Assembly: GCA_049603835.1 (NCBI GenBank)
Contig: JBMYSZ010000002.1
Span: 287,220-351,219 of the forward strand
From: Mangrovicoccus sp049603835
GTDB taxonomy: Bacteria > Pseudomonadota > Alphaproteobacteria > Rhodobacterales > Rhodobacteraceae
Direction of reading: 5' to 3'
Length of the DNA: 64,000 nt
Of the stretch, positions 8,277-17,510 are shown piece by piece (positions within the stretch are counted from its first letter, which is position 1; every line of letters starts with the position of its first letter). A program made the position numbers and the translations under genes. The notes below the pieces were generated by a model. That model was given only the letters and a program-made list of their open reading frames with translations. It had not been told where the DNA came from and did not search any database.

Positions 8277-9449
8277 ATGATGCATGAATTTAAGCCCAGC
8301 CGTGGCAAATTCTTTTGGGCCGCCTGTGTCTGCACCGCTTTGCTGAGCGCGTGCAGTCCGGGCCAGATTTTTGCACCGGCACCCACGGTCCCGGTTGCTG
8401 TTCTTGATCAAGACCAGATCTTTGCGCTGATCGGCCAAGGGGTGTCGCAAGCGGATTTGCAAAAGGCGGCGCAGGCTGGGGGGTATGAGCTGCTAAAGCG
8501 CGAAAGCCTGGCCGGGCTGGGGCTAGAGCTCTTGACCTATCGCATGCCCCAGGGCGTCACCGGGGCGCAGGCGATTGCCTATCTCGAAGCGGCAGAGCCT
8601 GGGGCGACGGTTGGGGTCAATCACGCCTTTCACCCGGTGGATCAGCCGGGGAATGCGGGGCCGCATTATGCCGCTGCCGTGTTGAACTGGCCGCAGGCAG
8701 GATGCCGGGCGCAGGCGCCGGTGGGGATTATCGATACAGGCGTTGATCCCAAAGCCTCTGCTTTGGCGGCGGCACGGGTGGTCAATAAGGATTTCACCCA
8801 AGGCCGCGCACCGGATCCGCGCCATGGAACAGAGATCGCCGCCGTGCTGGCCAATCCCCAGCTATTGACCAATGTCACGCTATATTCGGCGGCGGTGGTG
8901 CGGCAGGGTCCAGAGGGGCAGGGTGCTGCTGGGGCGGATGCGATTTTGCGCGCAATCGATTGGCTCGAAGCCTCTGGTGTGCGCCTGGTGAATATCTCGC
9001 TGGCCGGTCCTTACAACAAGCTGCTCAGTCGGGCCGTTGCGGCGGCAGAGGAAAAGGGCCTGCGCATTGTGGCCGCTGTGGGCAATGCGGGGCCACGGGC
9101 CAAGCCGCTTTACCCAGCCGCTTTCCCGAATGTGATCGGTGTCACGGCAATTGATGCGCGTGGCCGGGTCTATTCCCAGGCCAATCGCGGCGATTATGTG
9201 GATGTGGCCGCGCCGGGGGTGGATGTGTTTGTGGAATTGGGCGCGGGCTCGCGTTTTGTTTCTGGGACATCCATTGCCGCGCCTTATGTGACGGCCCGGA
9301 TCTTGGCCGATCCCAGCCTCGCGCAGAGCGAGGATATCGAGGCATTGCGCAGCGGGCTACAGGCAGGTGTAGAGGATCTGGGCGCACCGGGCATTGATCC
9401 GGTCTATGGCGCGGGCCTGCCCCGTTTTAAGGCGGGCTGCACCGATTAG
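8277..9449 (+). CDS. Subtilisin-like (S8) serine protease, predicted lipoprotein
   Basis: A 390-residue protein with a short lipoprotein signal ending in LLSAC (Cys26). A propeptide-like region follows at about 40-120. The S8 catalytic domain has Asp153 in IIDTGVD, His183 in HGTEIAAV, the oxyanion Asn270 in VGNAGP and Ser332 in SGTSIAAP. It should act in the periplasm, anchored to a membrane by lipid. It is divergent from a membrane anti-sigma factor whose tail looks like an S8 propeptide, and both have the same promoter element. A role in sensing or cleaving the anti-sigma factor, or as an inhibited partner of its tail, is an inference from this arrangement. Alternatively it matures secreted proteins of the same regulon. 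Confidence 0.9.
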   Translation: MMHEFKPSRGKFFWAACVCTALLSACSPGQIFAPAPTVPVAVLDQDQIFALIGQGVSQADLQKAAQAGGYELLKRESLAGLGLELLTYRMPQGVTGAQAIAYLEAAEPGATVGVNHAFHPVDQPGNAGPHYAAAVLNWPQAGCRAQAPVGIIDTGVDPKASALAAARVVNKDFTQGRAPDPRHGTEIAAVLANPQLLTNVTLYSAAVVRQGPEGQGAAGADAILRAIDWLEASGVRLVNISLAGPYNKLLSRAVAAAEEKGLRIVAAVGNAGPRAKPLYPAAFPNVIGVTAIDARGRVYSQANRGDYVDVAAPGVDVFVELGAGSRFVSGTSIAAPYVTARILADPSLAQSEDIEALRSGLQAGVEDLGAPGIDPVYGAGLPRFKAGCTD

Positions 9450-9879
9450 GGCCGGGTATGGGCGCCGGGTTGCATGCGCGAGACCACGCATAACTGGTCT
9501 CGTGAATTGGCGAAACGCAGTGAGCGATACCTGAATCGCGACTTCTCTTCTTTTCGAGGATAAGGTGGTCGCCCCATCTCTACCATCATCTTTTCGCGAA
9601 ACATTTCGGCCGGTGTCTTCCAACCGGGGCATTTTGATGTGTCGCGCGCAACCCAGGTTAGATTGCACCCGCGCGGTTGTTAAAAAATAGTTAATGGGCG
9701 TTATGGTAATAAATCTGCATAAAGATGGGCAAATTGCCCATCCTACACGTCTTTCAAATGACAGCGAACCAAGGAGTATCATTCACCCGGTTGCGACCAA
9801 AGCTCGGTCCGCTATACTGATCTGGTCGTTCCAGCCAGGCTCCAGGCCCAGCCGATCCTCTTTCTCAAGGAAATCTGCT
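9450..9879. other. 430-base intergenic region with one perfect palindrome
   Basis: No convincing gene. At 9724-9742 lies a 19-base palindrome with arms GATGGGCAA and TTGCCCATC and a single central A. It is placed about 140 bases before the hydroxy-acid oxidase start and is a candidate operator for that gene. A T/A-rich stretch (TTGTTAAAAAATAG) just upstream could hold a promoter. Nothing else is recognised. Confidence 0.45.
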
Positions 9880-10917
9880 ATGTCACTCCCGCTCAGGGAT
9901 TTCGAAGCGCTGGCCGAAGCCGCCATGGAGCCAAGCGCTTTTGCCTATGTGGCTGGCGCAGCTGGGCAAGAGCTGACCGCGCGGCGTAATTTAGAGGCCT
10001 GGGCCGAGCTGCCTCTGCGGCCTAAATCCATGCGGGATCTGAGTGGGCTCACAACGGCTTGCGATCTGCTCGGACTTCGCCTGGACGCCCCGTTACTGGT
10101 TGCGCCTATGGCCTATCAGCGCCTGGCTACCCCCGAAGGGGAACGCGCCATGGCTTTGGCGGCGGCGGCGCAGGGGGTTGGGTTTGTGCTGTCCTGCCAA
10201 AGCTCGGTTGCCCCTGAAGAGGCGGCTGTCGCGCCATTTTGGTTTCAGCTCTATTTGCAGCGCGATCCGGCCCATAGCCGCGCTCTGGCCGCTCGGGCCT
10301 TGGCAGCCGGGGCAACGGCGCTGGTGGTGACGGTGGATGCGCCGGTCAATGGGATCCGGGATCGGGAAATCAAAGCGGGGTTTAGCCTGCCGCAAGATGT
10401 GCGGCCAGTGATGCTCGATGCGCTTGGCATTCCTGCCGCCCAGGGCACTCTTGAAGAGCTGTTAAGCGCGGCGCCGGATTGGCAAGATCTGGCAGCACTT
10501 TGCGCCGAAAGCCCCGTCCCGGTTATTGCCAAAGGGGTGATGACAGCAGAGGATGCCCAAGCGGCGCTTGCTGCGGGCTGTGCGGCGGTGATCCTATCCA
10601 ATCATGGCGGACGGGTTTTGGACGGGCTGCCTGCAACTGCCGAAGTCCTGCCTCAGATCCGCGCCGCACTGCCCGAGGCGGTGCTATTGGTGGATGGCGG
10701 TATTCGCACGGGCCAAGACATGCTGCGAGCCCTCGCTCTGGGGGCGGATGCGGTTTTGCTGGGTCGTCCGGCTTATTTTGCCCTAGCGGCTGGCGGGGCG
10801 CAGGGGGCGTCGGCCTGTTTGCGCCGCTTACGCGATGAATTCACCATCGCCATGGCGCTGTGCGGGGCGCGCCACCCTGGCGAAATTGGGCCAGATTGTC
10901 TTTATACGAGCGCATAG
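9880..10917 (+). CDS. FMN-dependent alpha-hydroxy-acid dehydrogenase/oxidase
   Basis: A 345-residue member of the glycolate oxidase/L-lactate dehydrogenase (LldD) family. Visible landmarks are FAYVAGAAG (Tyr23), the FMN-binding LLVAPMAYQ, Lys218 in VIAKGV, the catalytic His242 and Arg245 in SNHGGR, and the phosphate-binding DGGIRTG and GADAVLLGR. Such enzymes oxidise L-2-hydroxy acids to 2-oxo acids. The start at 9880 follows AAGGA; the frame is open upstream to 9694 but that part shows no family similarity. The last 16 bases overlap the convergent tonB gene. The substrate cannot be told from sequence; lactate or a similar small hydroxy acid is likely. Confidence 0.88.
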   Translation: MSLPLRDFEALAEAAMEPSAFAYVAGAAGQELTARRNLEAWAELPLRPKSMRDLSGLTTACDLLGLRLDAPLLVAPMAYQRLATPEGERAMALAAAAQGVGFVLSCQSSVAPEEAAVAPFWFQLYLQRDPAHSRALAARALAAGATALVVTVDAPVNGIRDREIKAGFSLPQDVRPVMLDALGIPAAQGTLEELLSAAPDWQDLAALCAESPVPVIAKGVMTAEDAQAALAAGCAAVILSNHGGRVLDGLPATAEVLPQIRAALPEAVLLVDGGIRTGQDMLRALALGADAVLLGRPAYFALAAGGAQGASACLRRLRDEFTIAMALCGARHPGEIGPDCLYTSA

Positions 10918-11726
10918 CTGATAGGAAAACGCAGATCGAAAGGCCCCTTCCCCATGGCGGCGGGCGGCGCGGGCAAGCGCTCGAACCCGTCCAAAAGATC
11001 GAGCGCGGCCTTATCCAAAACTGGCCAGCCCGAGCTTTCCGAAACTTTCCGCGTCACGATCCGGCCATAGCTATCAAGGGTGAATACCACCGTCACCTTG
11101 CCCTGGGCCTTCGCCTTACGCGCGGCTTTGGGATAGGTCTTCGCCTGAGCCAGAGCCAAAACCAAATCTTGCTGCCATTTGCTGATCCGGGCTTTTTCTT
11201 CGTCGCTTAGGCCGATCTCTTCCTCTTCCGAGCCTGACTGCGCATCTTGCCCGGCACTGGGCGCGGGCGCGGCGGCGGTGCTGGCTTGGGCGAGGACCTC
11301 GTTATAATCCTCTTGCATCTCCGTCGGGATCTCATCGGCTTCAACCTCGCCCTGATCTTCCTCAAGGGGATTGGCCACGCGAAATTGCAGCTCGGGATCA
11401 TCAACTTCATAGGGAACTTGCGCTAGGATCGGATCATTGACGGCTTTGGCCAAGATCCGCTCTTCAGCGCTATCAAGCGCCTCTTGGCTGGCTTCGGACA
11501 CATCGCCTTCGGCCAAATCCGTATCCGGCGCGGCCATCAGCATTTCCACCGGCGCCAGATCAATGAATTCACGGCCTTTAAGCGAGGCCTCTTGTTCGAA
11601 TTGTTCGACCGGGGCGGGCGGTTGCTTGAGCCAGCTCACCGCAAGCGCCCCGTGAAGCCCGGCACTTATGGCCAGACCGGAAAGCAGCAAAAGCCCAGTG
11701 GGCCGAGGGGAATAGGCAAAGCTCAT
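10902..11726 (-). CDS. tonB: TonB energy transducer
   Basis: A 274-residue protein with an N-terminal membrane anchor (LLLLSGLAISAGLHGALAV), an acidic and Ala/Pro-containing periplasmic linker, and a C-terminal TonB domain (YPKAARKAKAQGKVTVVFTLDSYGRIV, ending LRFPISYALV). It transmits proton-motive energy from ExbB/ExbD to outer-membrane receptors. It is the last gene of a minus-strand operon with exbD (4-base overlap), exbB, a PiuC-like gene and a siderophore receptor, so iron-siderophore import is the likely job. Its 3' end overlaps the convergent hydroxy-acid oxidase gene by 16 bases. Confidence 0.88.
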   Translation of the reverse strand: MSFAYSPRPTGLLLLSGLAISAGLHGALAVSWLKQPPAPVEQFEQEASLKGREFIDLAPVEMLMAAPDTDLAEGDVSEASQEALDSAEERILAKAVNDPILAQVPYEVDDPELQFRVANPLEEDQGEVEADEIPTEMQEDYNEVLAQASTAAAPAPSAGQDAQSGSEEEEIGLSDEEKARISKWQQDLVLALAQAKTYPKAARKAKAQGKVTVVFTLDSYGRIVTRKVSESSGWPVLDKAALDLLDGFERLPAPPAAMGKGPFDLRFPISYALV

Positions 11727-12208
11727 TGCACTGCCGCCTCTGAACTCTCAGGGCTGGCCCCGCTCGCATCAGCTGTTTCCGCGGCCTCTTCTTCAAGCCC
11801 CACAAGCCCGATTTTCAGATAACCTGTGCCGCGCATCCGATTCATCACCGCCATGATTTCCCCATAAGGGATCAAGCGATCGGCCGAGATATAAAGCCGC
11901 GTGTCGCGTTTGATCATCGTGGCGATATCGAGCTCCATAGGAAGATCGGCCAGGGTGGTTTCCACCTCTCCCACCAGCAAGGTCAGATCCGCCTGGATTG
12001 TTATGATGATTGGCTCGCCGGGGCGCGGGGCGGGATCGGCCTTTGCCACAGGCAGTTCCACCGGGATATCCACCGTGGATAGCGGCGCGGCCACCATGAA
12101 AATGATCAGCAACACCAACATCACATCGATGAAGGGGGTGATATTGATATCGGCATTCGGGGCGAGATCATCGCCATCGCCATCGCCAGAGCTAAGATTA
12201 ACGCCCAT
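11723..12208 (-). CDS. exbD: Biopolymer transport protein ExbD
   Basis: A 161-residue inner-membrane protein with one N-terminal membrane helix. The motif ADINITPFIDVMLVLLIIFM carries the conserved proton-pathway aspartate (FIDVMLVLL) of ExbD/TolR. The periplasmic domain follows (LTLLVGEVETT, LYISADRLIPYGEIMAVM), then an Ala/Glu/Ser-rich tail. It pairs with ExbB to power TonB. The stop overlaps the tonB start by 4 bases, which suggests translational coupling. Confidence 0.92.
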   Translation of the reverse strand: MGVNLSSGDGDGDDLAPNADINITPFIDVMLVLLIIFMVAAPLSTVDIPVELPVAKADPAPRPGEPIIITIQADLTLLVGEVETTLADLPMELDIATMIKRDTRLYISADRLIPYGEIMAVMNRMRGTGYLKIGLVGLEEEAAETADASGASPESSEAAVQ

Positions 12209-12223
12209 GAAACCGCCCTCCCT

Positions 12224-13057
12224 TTACTGCGCCGCCATCTGAAGAGCAGGCTCCGCTGGCATATTGGCCGGGTCGGCGTCTGCATTTGCATCTGCGTCAT
12301 CTGGCTCTGGATCCGTCGCCGCACGGTCCAGATCACGCGATTGGGTGCGCAAAACCAACGAGGCCGCATCGGCCAAGCGAACCCGATACCGCCCAATCAC
12401 CCGCGATAGGTGGTTGTAAAGGATCACGGCCGGGATCGCCGCCACAAGGCCAATCGCGGTTGCCAACAAAGCCTCAGCAATCCCAGGTGCCACAACCGAA
12501 AGATTGGTGGAGCCGCTTTCAGAAATCGAAATAAAGGCATTCATAATGCCCCAAACCGTGCCAAAAAGCCCCACAAATGGCGCGGTTGAGCCGATGGAGC
12601 CTATCACGGTTACCCCCGATTGCATGGCGCGCGCGGCCCCTGCCTCGATCCGCACCAAATCCATAGCGGTGCGTTCTTTGATCCCGCTGGGGCCCAAGCC
12701 TTGGGATTGGGTGATCTCGGTTTGGGCGGCTCTTTGCATCCGTCCCAAAGCTCCAAATCGGGAAATCCGAGCCCCAAGACGCCCATGCCGGGTGAGGCGG
12801 CGGAAATCGCGGCGCAACCGTCCTGTGGCCATGCGCGTCTGAAGGATCTTGGCCGCCCAAATGGCCCAGGACAGCACAGAGAACACGACCAAAAGCGCCA
12901 TGACCGATTTCACGACCATATCCGCATCCATAAACATCGCAAGCGGCGTCAGCGCCTCTGTTTCGGCTGCCACGCGTAGGCGTTCGGTGAAGTCCGGCGG
13001 AAGATAGGCCTCGGACCATTTCAGAATAAGCGCATTGCTTTCAGCTGCATTAGACAT
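12224..13057 (-). CDS. exbB: TonB-system energizer ExbB
   Basis: A 277-residue MotA/TolQ/ExbB-family protein with three membrane segments: residues about 48-70 (VVKSVMALLVVFSVLSWAIW) and two in the second half (VIGSIGSTAPFVGLFGTVWG and EALLATAIGLVAAIPAVILY). The conserved GLFGTVWGIM and AIGLVAAIPAV motifs are present. The start has a good ribosome site, GGAGGT, located within the last codons of the upstream PiuC-like gene. Together with ExbD it forms the proton channel that energises TonB. Confidence 0.92.
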   Translation of the reverse strand: MSNAAESNALILKWSEAYLPPDFTERLRVAAETEALTPLAMFMDADMVVKSVMALLVVFSVLSWAIWAAKILQTRMATGRLRRDFRRLTRHGRLGARISRFGALGRMQRAAQTEITQSQGLGPSGIKERTAMDLVRIEAGAARAMQSGVTVIGSIGSTAPFVGLFGTVWGIMNAFISISESGSTNLSVVAPGIAEALLATAIGLVAAIPAVILYNHLSRVIGRYRVRLADAASLVLRTQSRDLDRAATDPEPDDADANADADPANMPAEPALQMAAQ

Positions 13058-13060
13058 GAG

Positions 13061-13744
13061 TTAGACCTCCGCCCATTGACGAATGAGATTGTGATAAAGC
13101 CCGGTGAGGGAAACGACCTCTGCCGCATTAGCGCCAAGCTGCGGGCCCAAGCTTTGGATATTTTGGTCGAGATCAAAGAGCATCTCGCGCCGAGCGGCGT
13201 CGCGCACCATGGATTGGATCCAAAAGAAAGACGCCACCCGAGCGCCGCGGGTCACCGGGGTGACTTGGTGCAGGGAGGTCGATGGGTAGACCACCGCAGC
13301 CCCTGCGGGGAGTTTGACGCTCTGCGCCCCGTAATGGCCTTCGACGATAAGCTCGCCGCCATCATAGTCATCGGGGTCACTGAGAAAGACGGTACAGCTT
13401 ACATCCGTGCGGATCTGCCTGCCCTCGCCTGGGATCACCCGAATGGCATTATCCACATGGGTGCCAAAGGTTTGCCCGCCCGCATAGCGATTGAACATTG
13501 GCGGCAGAATTTGCGCTGGCAACACCGCAGACATCCAGATCGGATTGGTGGTGAGGCGCGGCAAAAGCCATTGCTGAAGCTGAGGCAAGATAGGGCTGTC
13601 GAGCGGGATTTGTTCATTGCGCTTGATCTCGGCTGATTGCGCGCCCGCCGTATCCCGACCATCGGTCCATTGCGCCGCATCCAGCGCCTGGCGGATTTCG
13701 GCAACCTCATCGGCGCTCAGCAAATCGGGGATGGATATAAGCAT
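13061..13744 (-). CDS. piuC: Fe(II)/2-oxoglutarate-dependent hydroxylase, PiuC type
   Basis: A 227-residue PKHD-type dioxygenase. The iron ligands are visible as His96 and Asp98 in FGTHVDNA and His159 in STSLHQVTPV, with a 2-oxoglutarate-binding arginine (Arg169) ten residues after His159. PiuC-family genes usually sit beside TonB-dependent siderophore receptors and are iron-repressed, which agrees with its place between the receptor gene and exbBD-tonB. The exact substrate of the family is not well established. The length and motifs are normal for the family. Confidence 0.88.
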   Translation of the reverse strand: MLISIPDLLSADEVAEIRQALDAAQWTDGRDTAGAQSAEIKRNEQIPLDSPILPQLQQWLLPRLTTNPIWMSAVLPAQILPPMFNRYAGGQTFGTHVDNAIRVIPGEGRQIRTDVSCTVFLSDPDDYDGGELIVEGHYGAQSVKLPAGAAVVYPSTSLHQVTPVTRGARVASFFWIQSMVRDAARREMLFDLDQNIQSLGPQLGANAAEVVSLTGLYHNLIRQWAEV

Positions 13745-13808
13745 TTGTTACGACCTCAAAAACTGCCACGGGCGGAAAGCGCGCCGCCCGTGGCTTTGTT
13801 GCGAAAGC

Positions 13809-16238
13809 TTAGAAGGTGTAGTCGAGCGTGATCGAGGCCGACCGCCCCGGAGCCACATAGACAAACGGCGCCCCCGAGCGATAAAGCGCATCATAATAGA
13901 GCTCGTCGGTCAGGTTATCGATCCGGCCAGAAATCGCCATTTTGTCATTGATCTGATAAGAGGCCATCAGGTCAAAGCGCCAGTAAGATGGGATTTCCGT
14001 TTCGGGATTTGCCGCGAATGTTCCGCCATTCACCTTGCCGCGCCAAGTCGCCTGCCCGCCGATGCTCAGATCATCGGTGACATCGTAATTTGCCAGTAAG
14101 TTGAACTGCTCATGCGCGATATTAGCGAATTCTAGGCCGATATTGTCTTCGGTCGCGCTTTCCAAGATCTCGCTATACATCTTGGTGGCGCCGCCATAGA
14201 CCGACAGCTTGTCGGTGACTTTACCGGAAATGCCGATTTCAAAACCTTCGACTTTGTATTTGCCGGTGTCAGTTGTCACTGCATCCGGACCGCGCCCAAC
14301 GCTTTCACGCGCATTGTCTTTGGTGGTGCGGAAGGCCGCTGCGGTCAGCAAGAGATGGTCATTAAAGGTCCATTTCGTCCCGATTTCCAGCGAGGTGTTT
14401 TCCTCAGGGTTCAGAATCTCACCGGCTTCATCAAGCCCACCATAGCTGCCGCCGCCTGCATCCAGCTCTTGCCCCATCGGGTTCGAGGAGGTGGCATAAG
14501 CCGCATAGATCATGCCACCAGGTGCAACTTTGAAAGTGGCGCCTGCATTCCAGTTAAACATCGTGTCCTGGCGGCTATATTTATACGCCTCGCCTGACCG
14601 TCCATCGACGCCTTTACGCTCGATATCGTAATCATCCCAGCGAATGCCCAGATTGAAGGACAAGCGCTCATTCACCTCAAAACTATCATTCAGATAGATA
14701 CTCTTGGTCAGAACTTCGGTTTTGGTCGGGTCCGAGCGCACAAGATCTGTGCTGCTGTCATAGCAATCATCGGTATTTGGATCGAAGATCGAAACTTCGC
14801 AGCCCGCCAAATTGGTTATGGCTGTGCCACCGCCGACTTCTGAGGTGAGGCCCTGATAGCTGGATTTGGAAATGCTCTCTTTTGAGATATCCAGACCCGC
14901 CACAAATGTATGCTTGCCGCCCCAAAGATCAGCATCAAAGGTCAGGGTCGATGTATTCGCAAGTGTTTCGGTCACCTGATAGACGCTTTTCGGCGATGCG
15001 GTCAAAGTCCAATCATCGGGATCAGCGGCGCTTTGATCCGGGCGCTCCGGCGCGCTGAGGATATAGTCATTGACCTGCTCCGCATAGCGGGTGCGGTTGT
15101 CAAAGACCAAACCATTGAGGAAATCATAGTTAAAGCCGATCGTTGCGACATCCTGGGTGGCTTCATGGAAATCGCGATCGGGAACCCCATAGAATGTGTC
15201 GCGATCCACTGTCGGTCGGCCCGAGGCTTTCTCGGTAAATGGCACGCCATTGACGCTATCCCAGCCAACACCCCAATCAGGCATTTGATCGAATTTCAGG
15301 TGGAAATAATCGGCGGTGATCGTCAGCTGATCGGTTGCCTGATATTCCGCCGCAAAGGACAGACCAAGCCTGTCGTCCTGGCTTTCGTCGCGGCCTGCAA
15401 CTTCGGCCACCTGCGCCATGGCATTGACGCGGGTTTTGAATTTGTCATTCCAAACCTTGTTCCAATCCAAAGTCTGACGCGCCAGGTCATTGGTGCCGAC
15501 GGTGGTTTGGGATTTGAGGAAATCCGTGTCTTGGGCTTTTTTGGTGATCAAGTTCACCGCGCCGCCCGTTGTGCCGCGTCCCGCGATGGAGCCGGAGGGG
15601 CCTTTGGTGATCTCGACCTGCTCGGCCATAAAGGTTTCGCCTACCGCGACCCCAGCATTCCGTTGCCCGTCGATGAAGACGTCATTGGAGGATTTGAAGC
15701 CGCGGATGAACAGCACATCGCCAAAGGAATTACCGCCTTCGCCAGTGCCCAAGGTGACGCCTGGTGTCGTCCGCGCCAATTCGCGGATCGAGGTGGCGTT
15801 CTTGTCTTGGATAACCTGTTCGGTGATTGCATTCACCGTCCGCGCGGTTTCTGCGAGAGGCTGGTTCAGCAGGGTATTGCCGGAATTGACCGCGCGATAT
15901 TCCGCCTCGGGATCAACAAAGGGCGACACGCCGTCTTGGCCTGCGGTTGCAGCTGTGGGGGCTTCGGTCTGAGCGACCGGCTGCGGTTCGGGCGCCGCAG
16001 GGGCTGCGGCTTGTGGCGCCGGAGCTGCAGTCGTCCGAACCGGAGCTGGAGTCGCCTGCGGGGCTGCGGTTTCGATTTCCAGCGTTGGCAACTCGATGGC
16101 CCCCGCCGCATCCTGGGCGAAAGCTGGTGAAAACGCGGTGAAGCTGGCTACGGTCATTGCCGCAAGCCGCTGAGCATCCCGTCCGCGCCGGGCCGGTGCT
16201 GCGGCGCGCAGAGACAGGGGAAGAGTGTCTTTCGACAT
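13809..16238 (-). CDS. TonB-dependent siderophore receptor (Fiu-like)
   Basis: An outer-membrane receptor of 809 residues. A signal region ends near AFSPAFAQD, followed by a Pro/Ala-rich spacer, a plug domain (SIRELARTTPGVTL, FIRGFKSSNDVFIDGQRN, VEITKGPSGSIAGRG, GGAVNLITK) and a 22-strand-type barrel ending in the terminal-aromatic signature ITLDYTF. The plug motifs fit the catecholate siderophore subfamily. I chose the ATG at 16238 because AAGGTGG lies 5 bases before it; a GTG three codons upstream would overlap that site. It heads the iron-uptake operon with piuC, exbB, exbD and tonB. The ligand is not determined by sequence alone. Confidence 0.9.
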   Translation of the reverse strand: MSKDTLPLSLRAAAPARRGRDAQRLAAMTVASFTAFSPAFAQDAAGAIELPTLEIETAAPQATPAPVRTTAAPAPQAAAPAAPEPQPVAQTEAPTAATAGQDGVSPFVDPEAEYRAVNSGNTLLNQPLAETARTVNAITEQVIQDKNATSIRELARTTPGVTLGTGEGGNSFGDVLFIRGFKSSNDVFIDGQRNAGVAVGETFMAEQVEITKGPSGSIAGRGTTGGAVNLITKKAQDTDFLKSQTTVGTNDLARQTLDWNKVWNDKFKTRVNAMAQVAEVAGRDESQDDRLGLSFAAEYQATDQLTITADYFHLKFDQMPDWGVGWDSVNGVPFTEKASGRPTVDRDTFYGVPDRDFHEATQDVATIGFNYDFLNGLVFDNRTRYAEQVNDYILSAPERPDQSAADPDDWTLTASPKSVYQVTETLANTSTLTFDADLWGGKHTFVAGLDISKESISKSSYQGLTSEVGGGTAITNLAGCEVSIFDPNTDDCYDSSTDLVRSDPTKTEVLTKSIYLNDSFEVNERLSFNLGIRWDDYDIERKGVDGRSGEAYKYSRQDTMFNWNAGATFKVAPGGMIYAAYATSSNPMGQELDAGGGSYGGLDEAGEILNPEENTSLEIGTKWTFNDHLLLTAAAFRTTKDNARESVGRGPDAVTTDTGKYKVEGFEIGISGKVTDKLSVYGGATKMYSEILESATEDNIGLEFANIAHEQFNLLANYDVTDDLSIGGQATWRGKVNGGTFAANPETEIPSYWRFDLMASYQINDKMAISGRIDNLTDELYYDALYRSGAPFVYVAPGRSASITLDYTF

Positions 16239-16532
16239 GGTATCCACCTTTGATTATTAGATTTTTTGGGGAAGGTGGCTACCACTGAACTTGCTACCAG
16301 CGGCGTCACTAACATACTGACTATTTTGATCAAGTATTCTTGAGCCATTGTGAGCGACGGAATTTCAAACTTCTTAGAAATGTGGCGATTTGGTAACAAG
16401 TTGACTATAGGGAAGGCGCAAAATGAACGGAATTCGCGGATGGCGCGGGCGATGGTTTCCCCATGAAAACATGGCCAATACGCCCTACCCGCCCGTGCAA
16501 TAGCCCTGTGGTCAAAGATGATCTGAGCGATC

Positions 16533-17297
16533 TTACCCGTTAGACAGGCAGATTTTTGTGCCCCAAGTCTCGCAAAGCGCTTCGAGCTTTGGGTCAAGCG
16601 CGGTTTCCGTAAAGAACATATCCACATCGCGCAGTGAACCGATCCGCACTGGCGCTTTGCGGCGGAATTTCGAACTGTCGGACACCAGGAAAGTTCGCCG
16701 CGACTGGCGCAAAATCGCTTGGCTCACCGCCACTTCCTGCCCATCGAAATCCAGCAAATCGCCGTCCAGATCGAGCGAAGAGCAGCCGATCACCGCCAGA
16801 TCGAACTTAAACTGCCGGATCGTATCCACCGCCAAATGGCCAATAAGCCCACCATCCGAGCGCCGCAAATCGCCTCCGGTCACGATGATCTGACAGCTCG
16901 CATTCCCGGCTAAGATATTGGCAACATTCATATTATTCGTCACAACCATCAGGTTTTCATGATGGACGAGCTCTTGCGCCACGGCCTCTGTGCTGGTGCC
17001 AATATTGAGGAAAAGCGAAATATTATTGGGGATATGCGCCACGCAAGCCCGCGCAATCGCTGCCTTGGCCTCGGGGTTCAGCGCCCGGCGCTCTTCATAC
17101 ACAATATTGCTGGTGCCCGAGGGCAAAACCGCCCCGCCATGCACACGCTCTAGTTTTCCCGCTTCGGCCAGATCCGTCAGATCGCGGCGGATGGTTTGCG
17201 AAGTGACGCCGAAATGCTGGGCCAGGCCATCGACGGTGACCTTGCCCTCTTTGCGGGCGATTTCAAGAATTTCGGGATGACGAAAGGTTTGCGACAT
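16533..17297 (-). CDS. glpR: DeoR-family glycerol regulon repressor GlpR
   Basis: A 254-residue DeoR-family repressor. An N-terminal winged helix (GLAQHFGVTSQTIRRDLTDL) is followed by a sugar-phosphate sensor domain with the ligand-loop motifs NIGTSTEAVAQEL, VVTNNMNVA and SDSSKF. It is divergent from glpD, with AT-rich operator-like DNA between them. In the family, glycerol-3-phosphate relieves repression of glp genes. Assignment to glycerol rests on the adjacent glpD-glpSTPQUV-glpK cluster. Confidence 0.88.
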   Translation of the reverse strand: MSQTFRHPEILEIARKEGKVTVDGLAQHFGVTSQTIRRDLTDLAEAGKLERVHGGAVLPSGTSNIVYEERRALNPEAKAAIARACVAHIPNNISLFLNIGTSTEAVAQELVHHENLMVVTNNMNVANILAGNASCQIIVTGGDLRRSDGGLIGHLAVDTIRQFKFDLAVIGCSSLDLDGDLLDFDGQEVAVSQAILRQSRRTFLVSDSSKFRRKAPVRIGSLRDVDMFFTETALDPKLEALCETWGTKICLSNG

Positions 17298-17364
17298 ACC
17301 GCTTCTTAACCGAATGCGGTGGGTCGGGGAAAGGGGGCGCGCCCCAGAAGCTTGCGCAAATGAG

Positions 17365-17432
17365 TTTCGTATTTCTGCGTATGCGAATATATTCGCGCAG
17401 CGCAGCGCCTAAAACGAAAATATACGAAAATA
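17365..17432. promoter_or_regulatory. Putative GlpR operator cluster between glpR and glpD
   Basis: A perfect 14-base palindrome GCGAATATATTCGC lies at 17383-17396. Downstream is a tandem repeat ACGAAAATAT/ACGAAAATAA at 17414-17433, and upstream TTTCGTATTT at 17365-17374. These TTCG/CGAA half-sites resemble known GlpR/DeoR-family boxes and occupy the shared control region of the two divergent genes. Confidence 0.6.
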
Positions 17433-17510
17433 AAACGCTTGCGTATCTGTGTGGAATCCGTTCATTAAGGCCCCAGGGTGAGGCCCGGTATGAGGCAAGG
17501 GAGGCGGTTC

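Noticed and set aside
9801..9830. CGACCAAAG near 9816, resembling the downstream half of the ECF element
   Set aside because: No TGAACC at the required 16-base distance; GCGAACC lies too far upstream.
14910..16130. 406-residue frame antisense to the siderophore receptor
   Set aside because: The minus-strand receptor has a complete domain pattern; the antisense frame shows no recognisable motif.
16365..16385. Possible iron-regulator (Fur/Irr-like) box upstream of the siderophore receptor
   Set aside because: The partial TTTC...GAAA symmetry is weak and does not match a known box closely enough to call.
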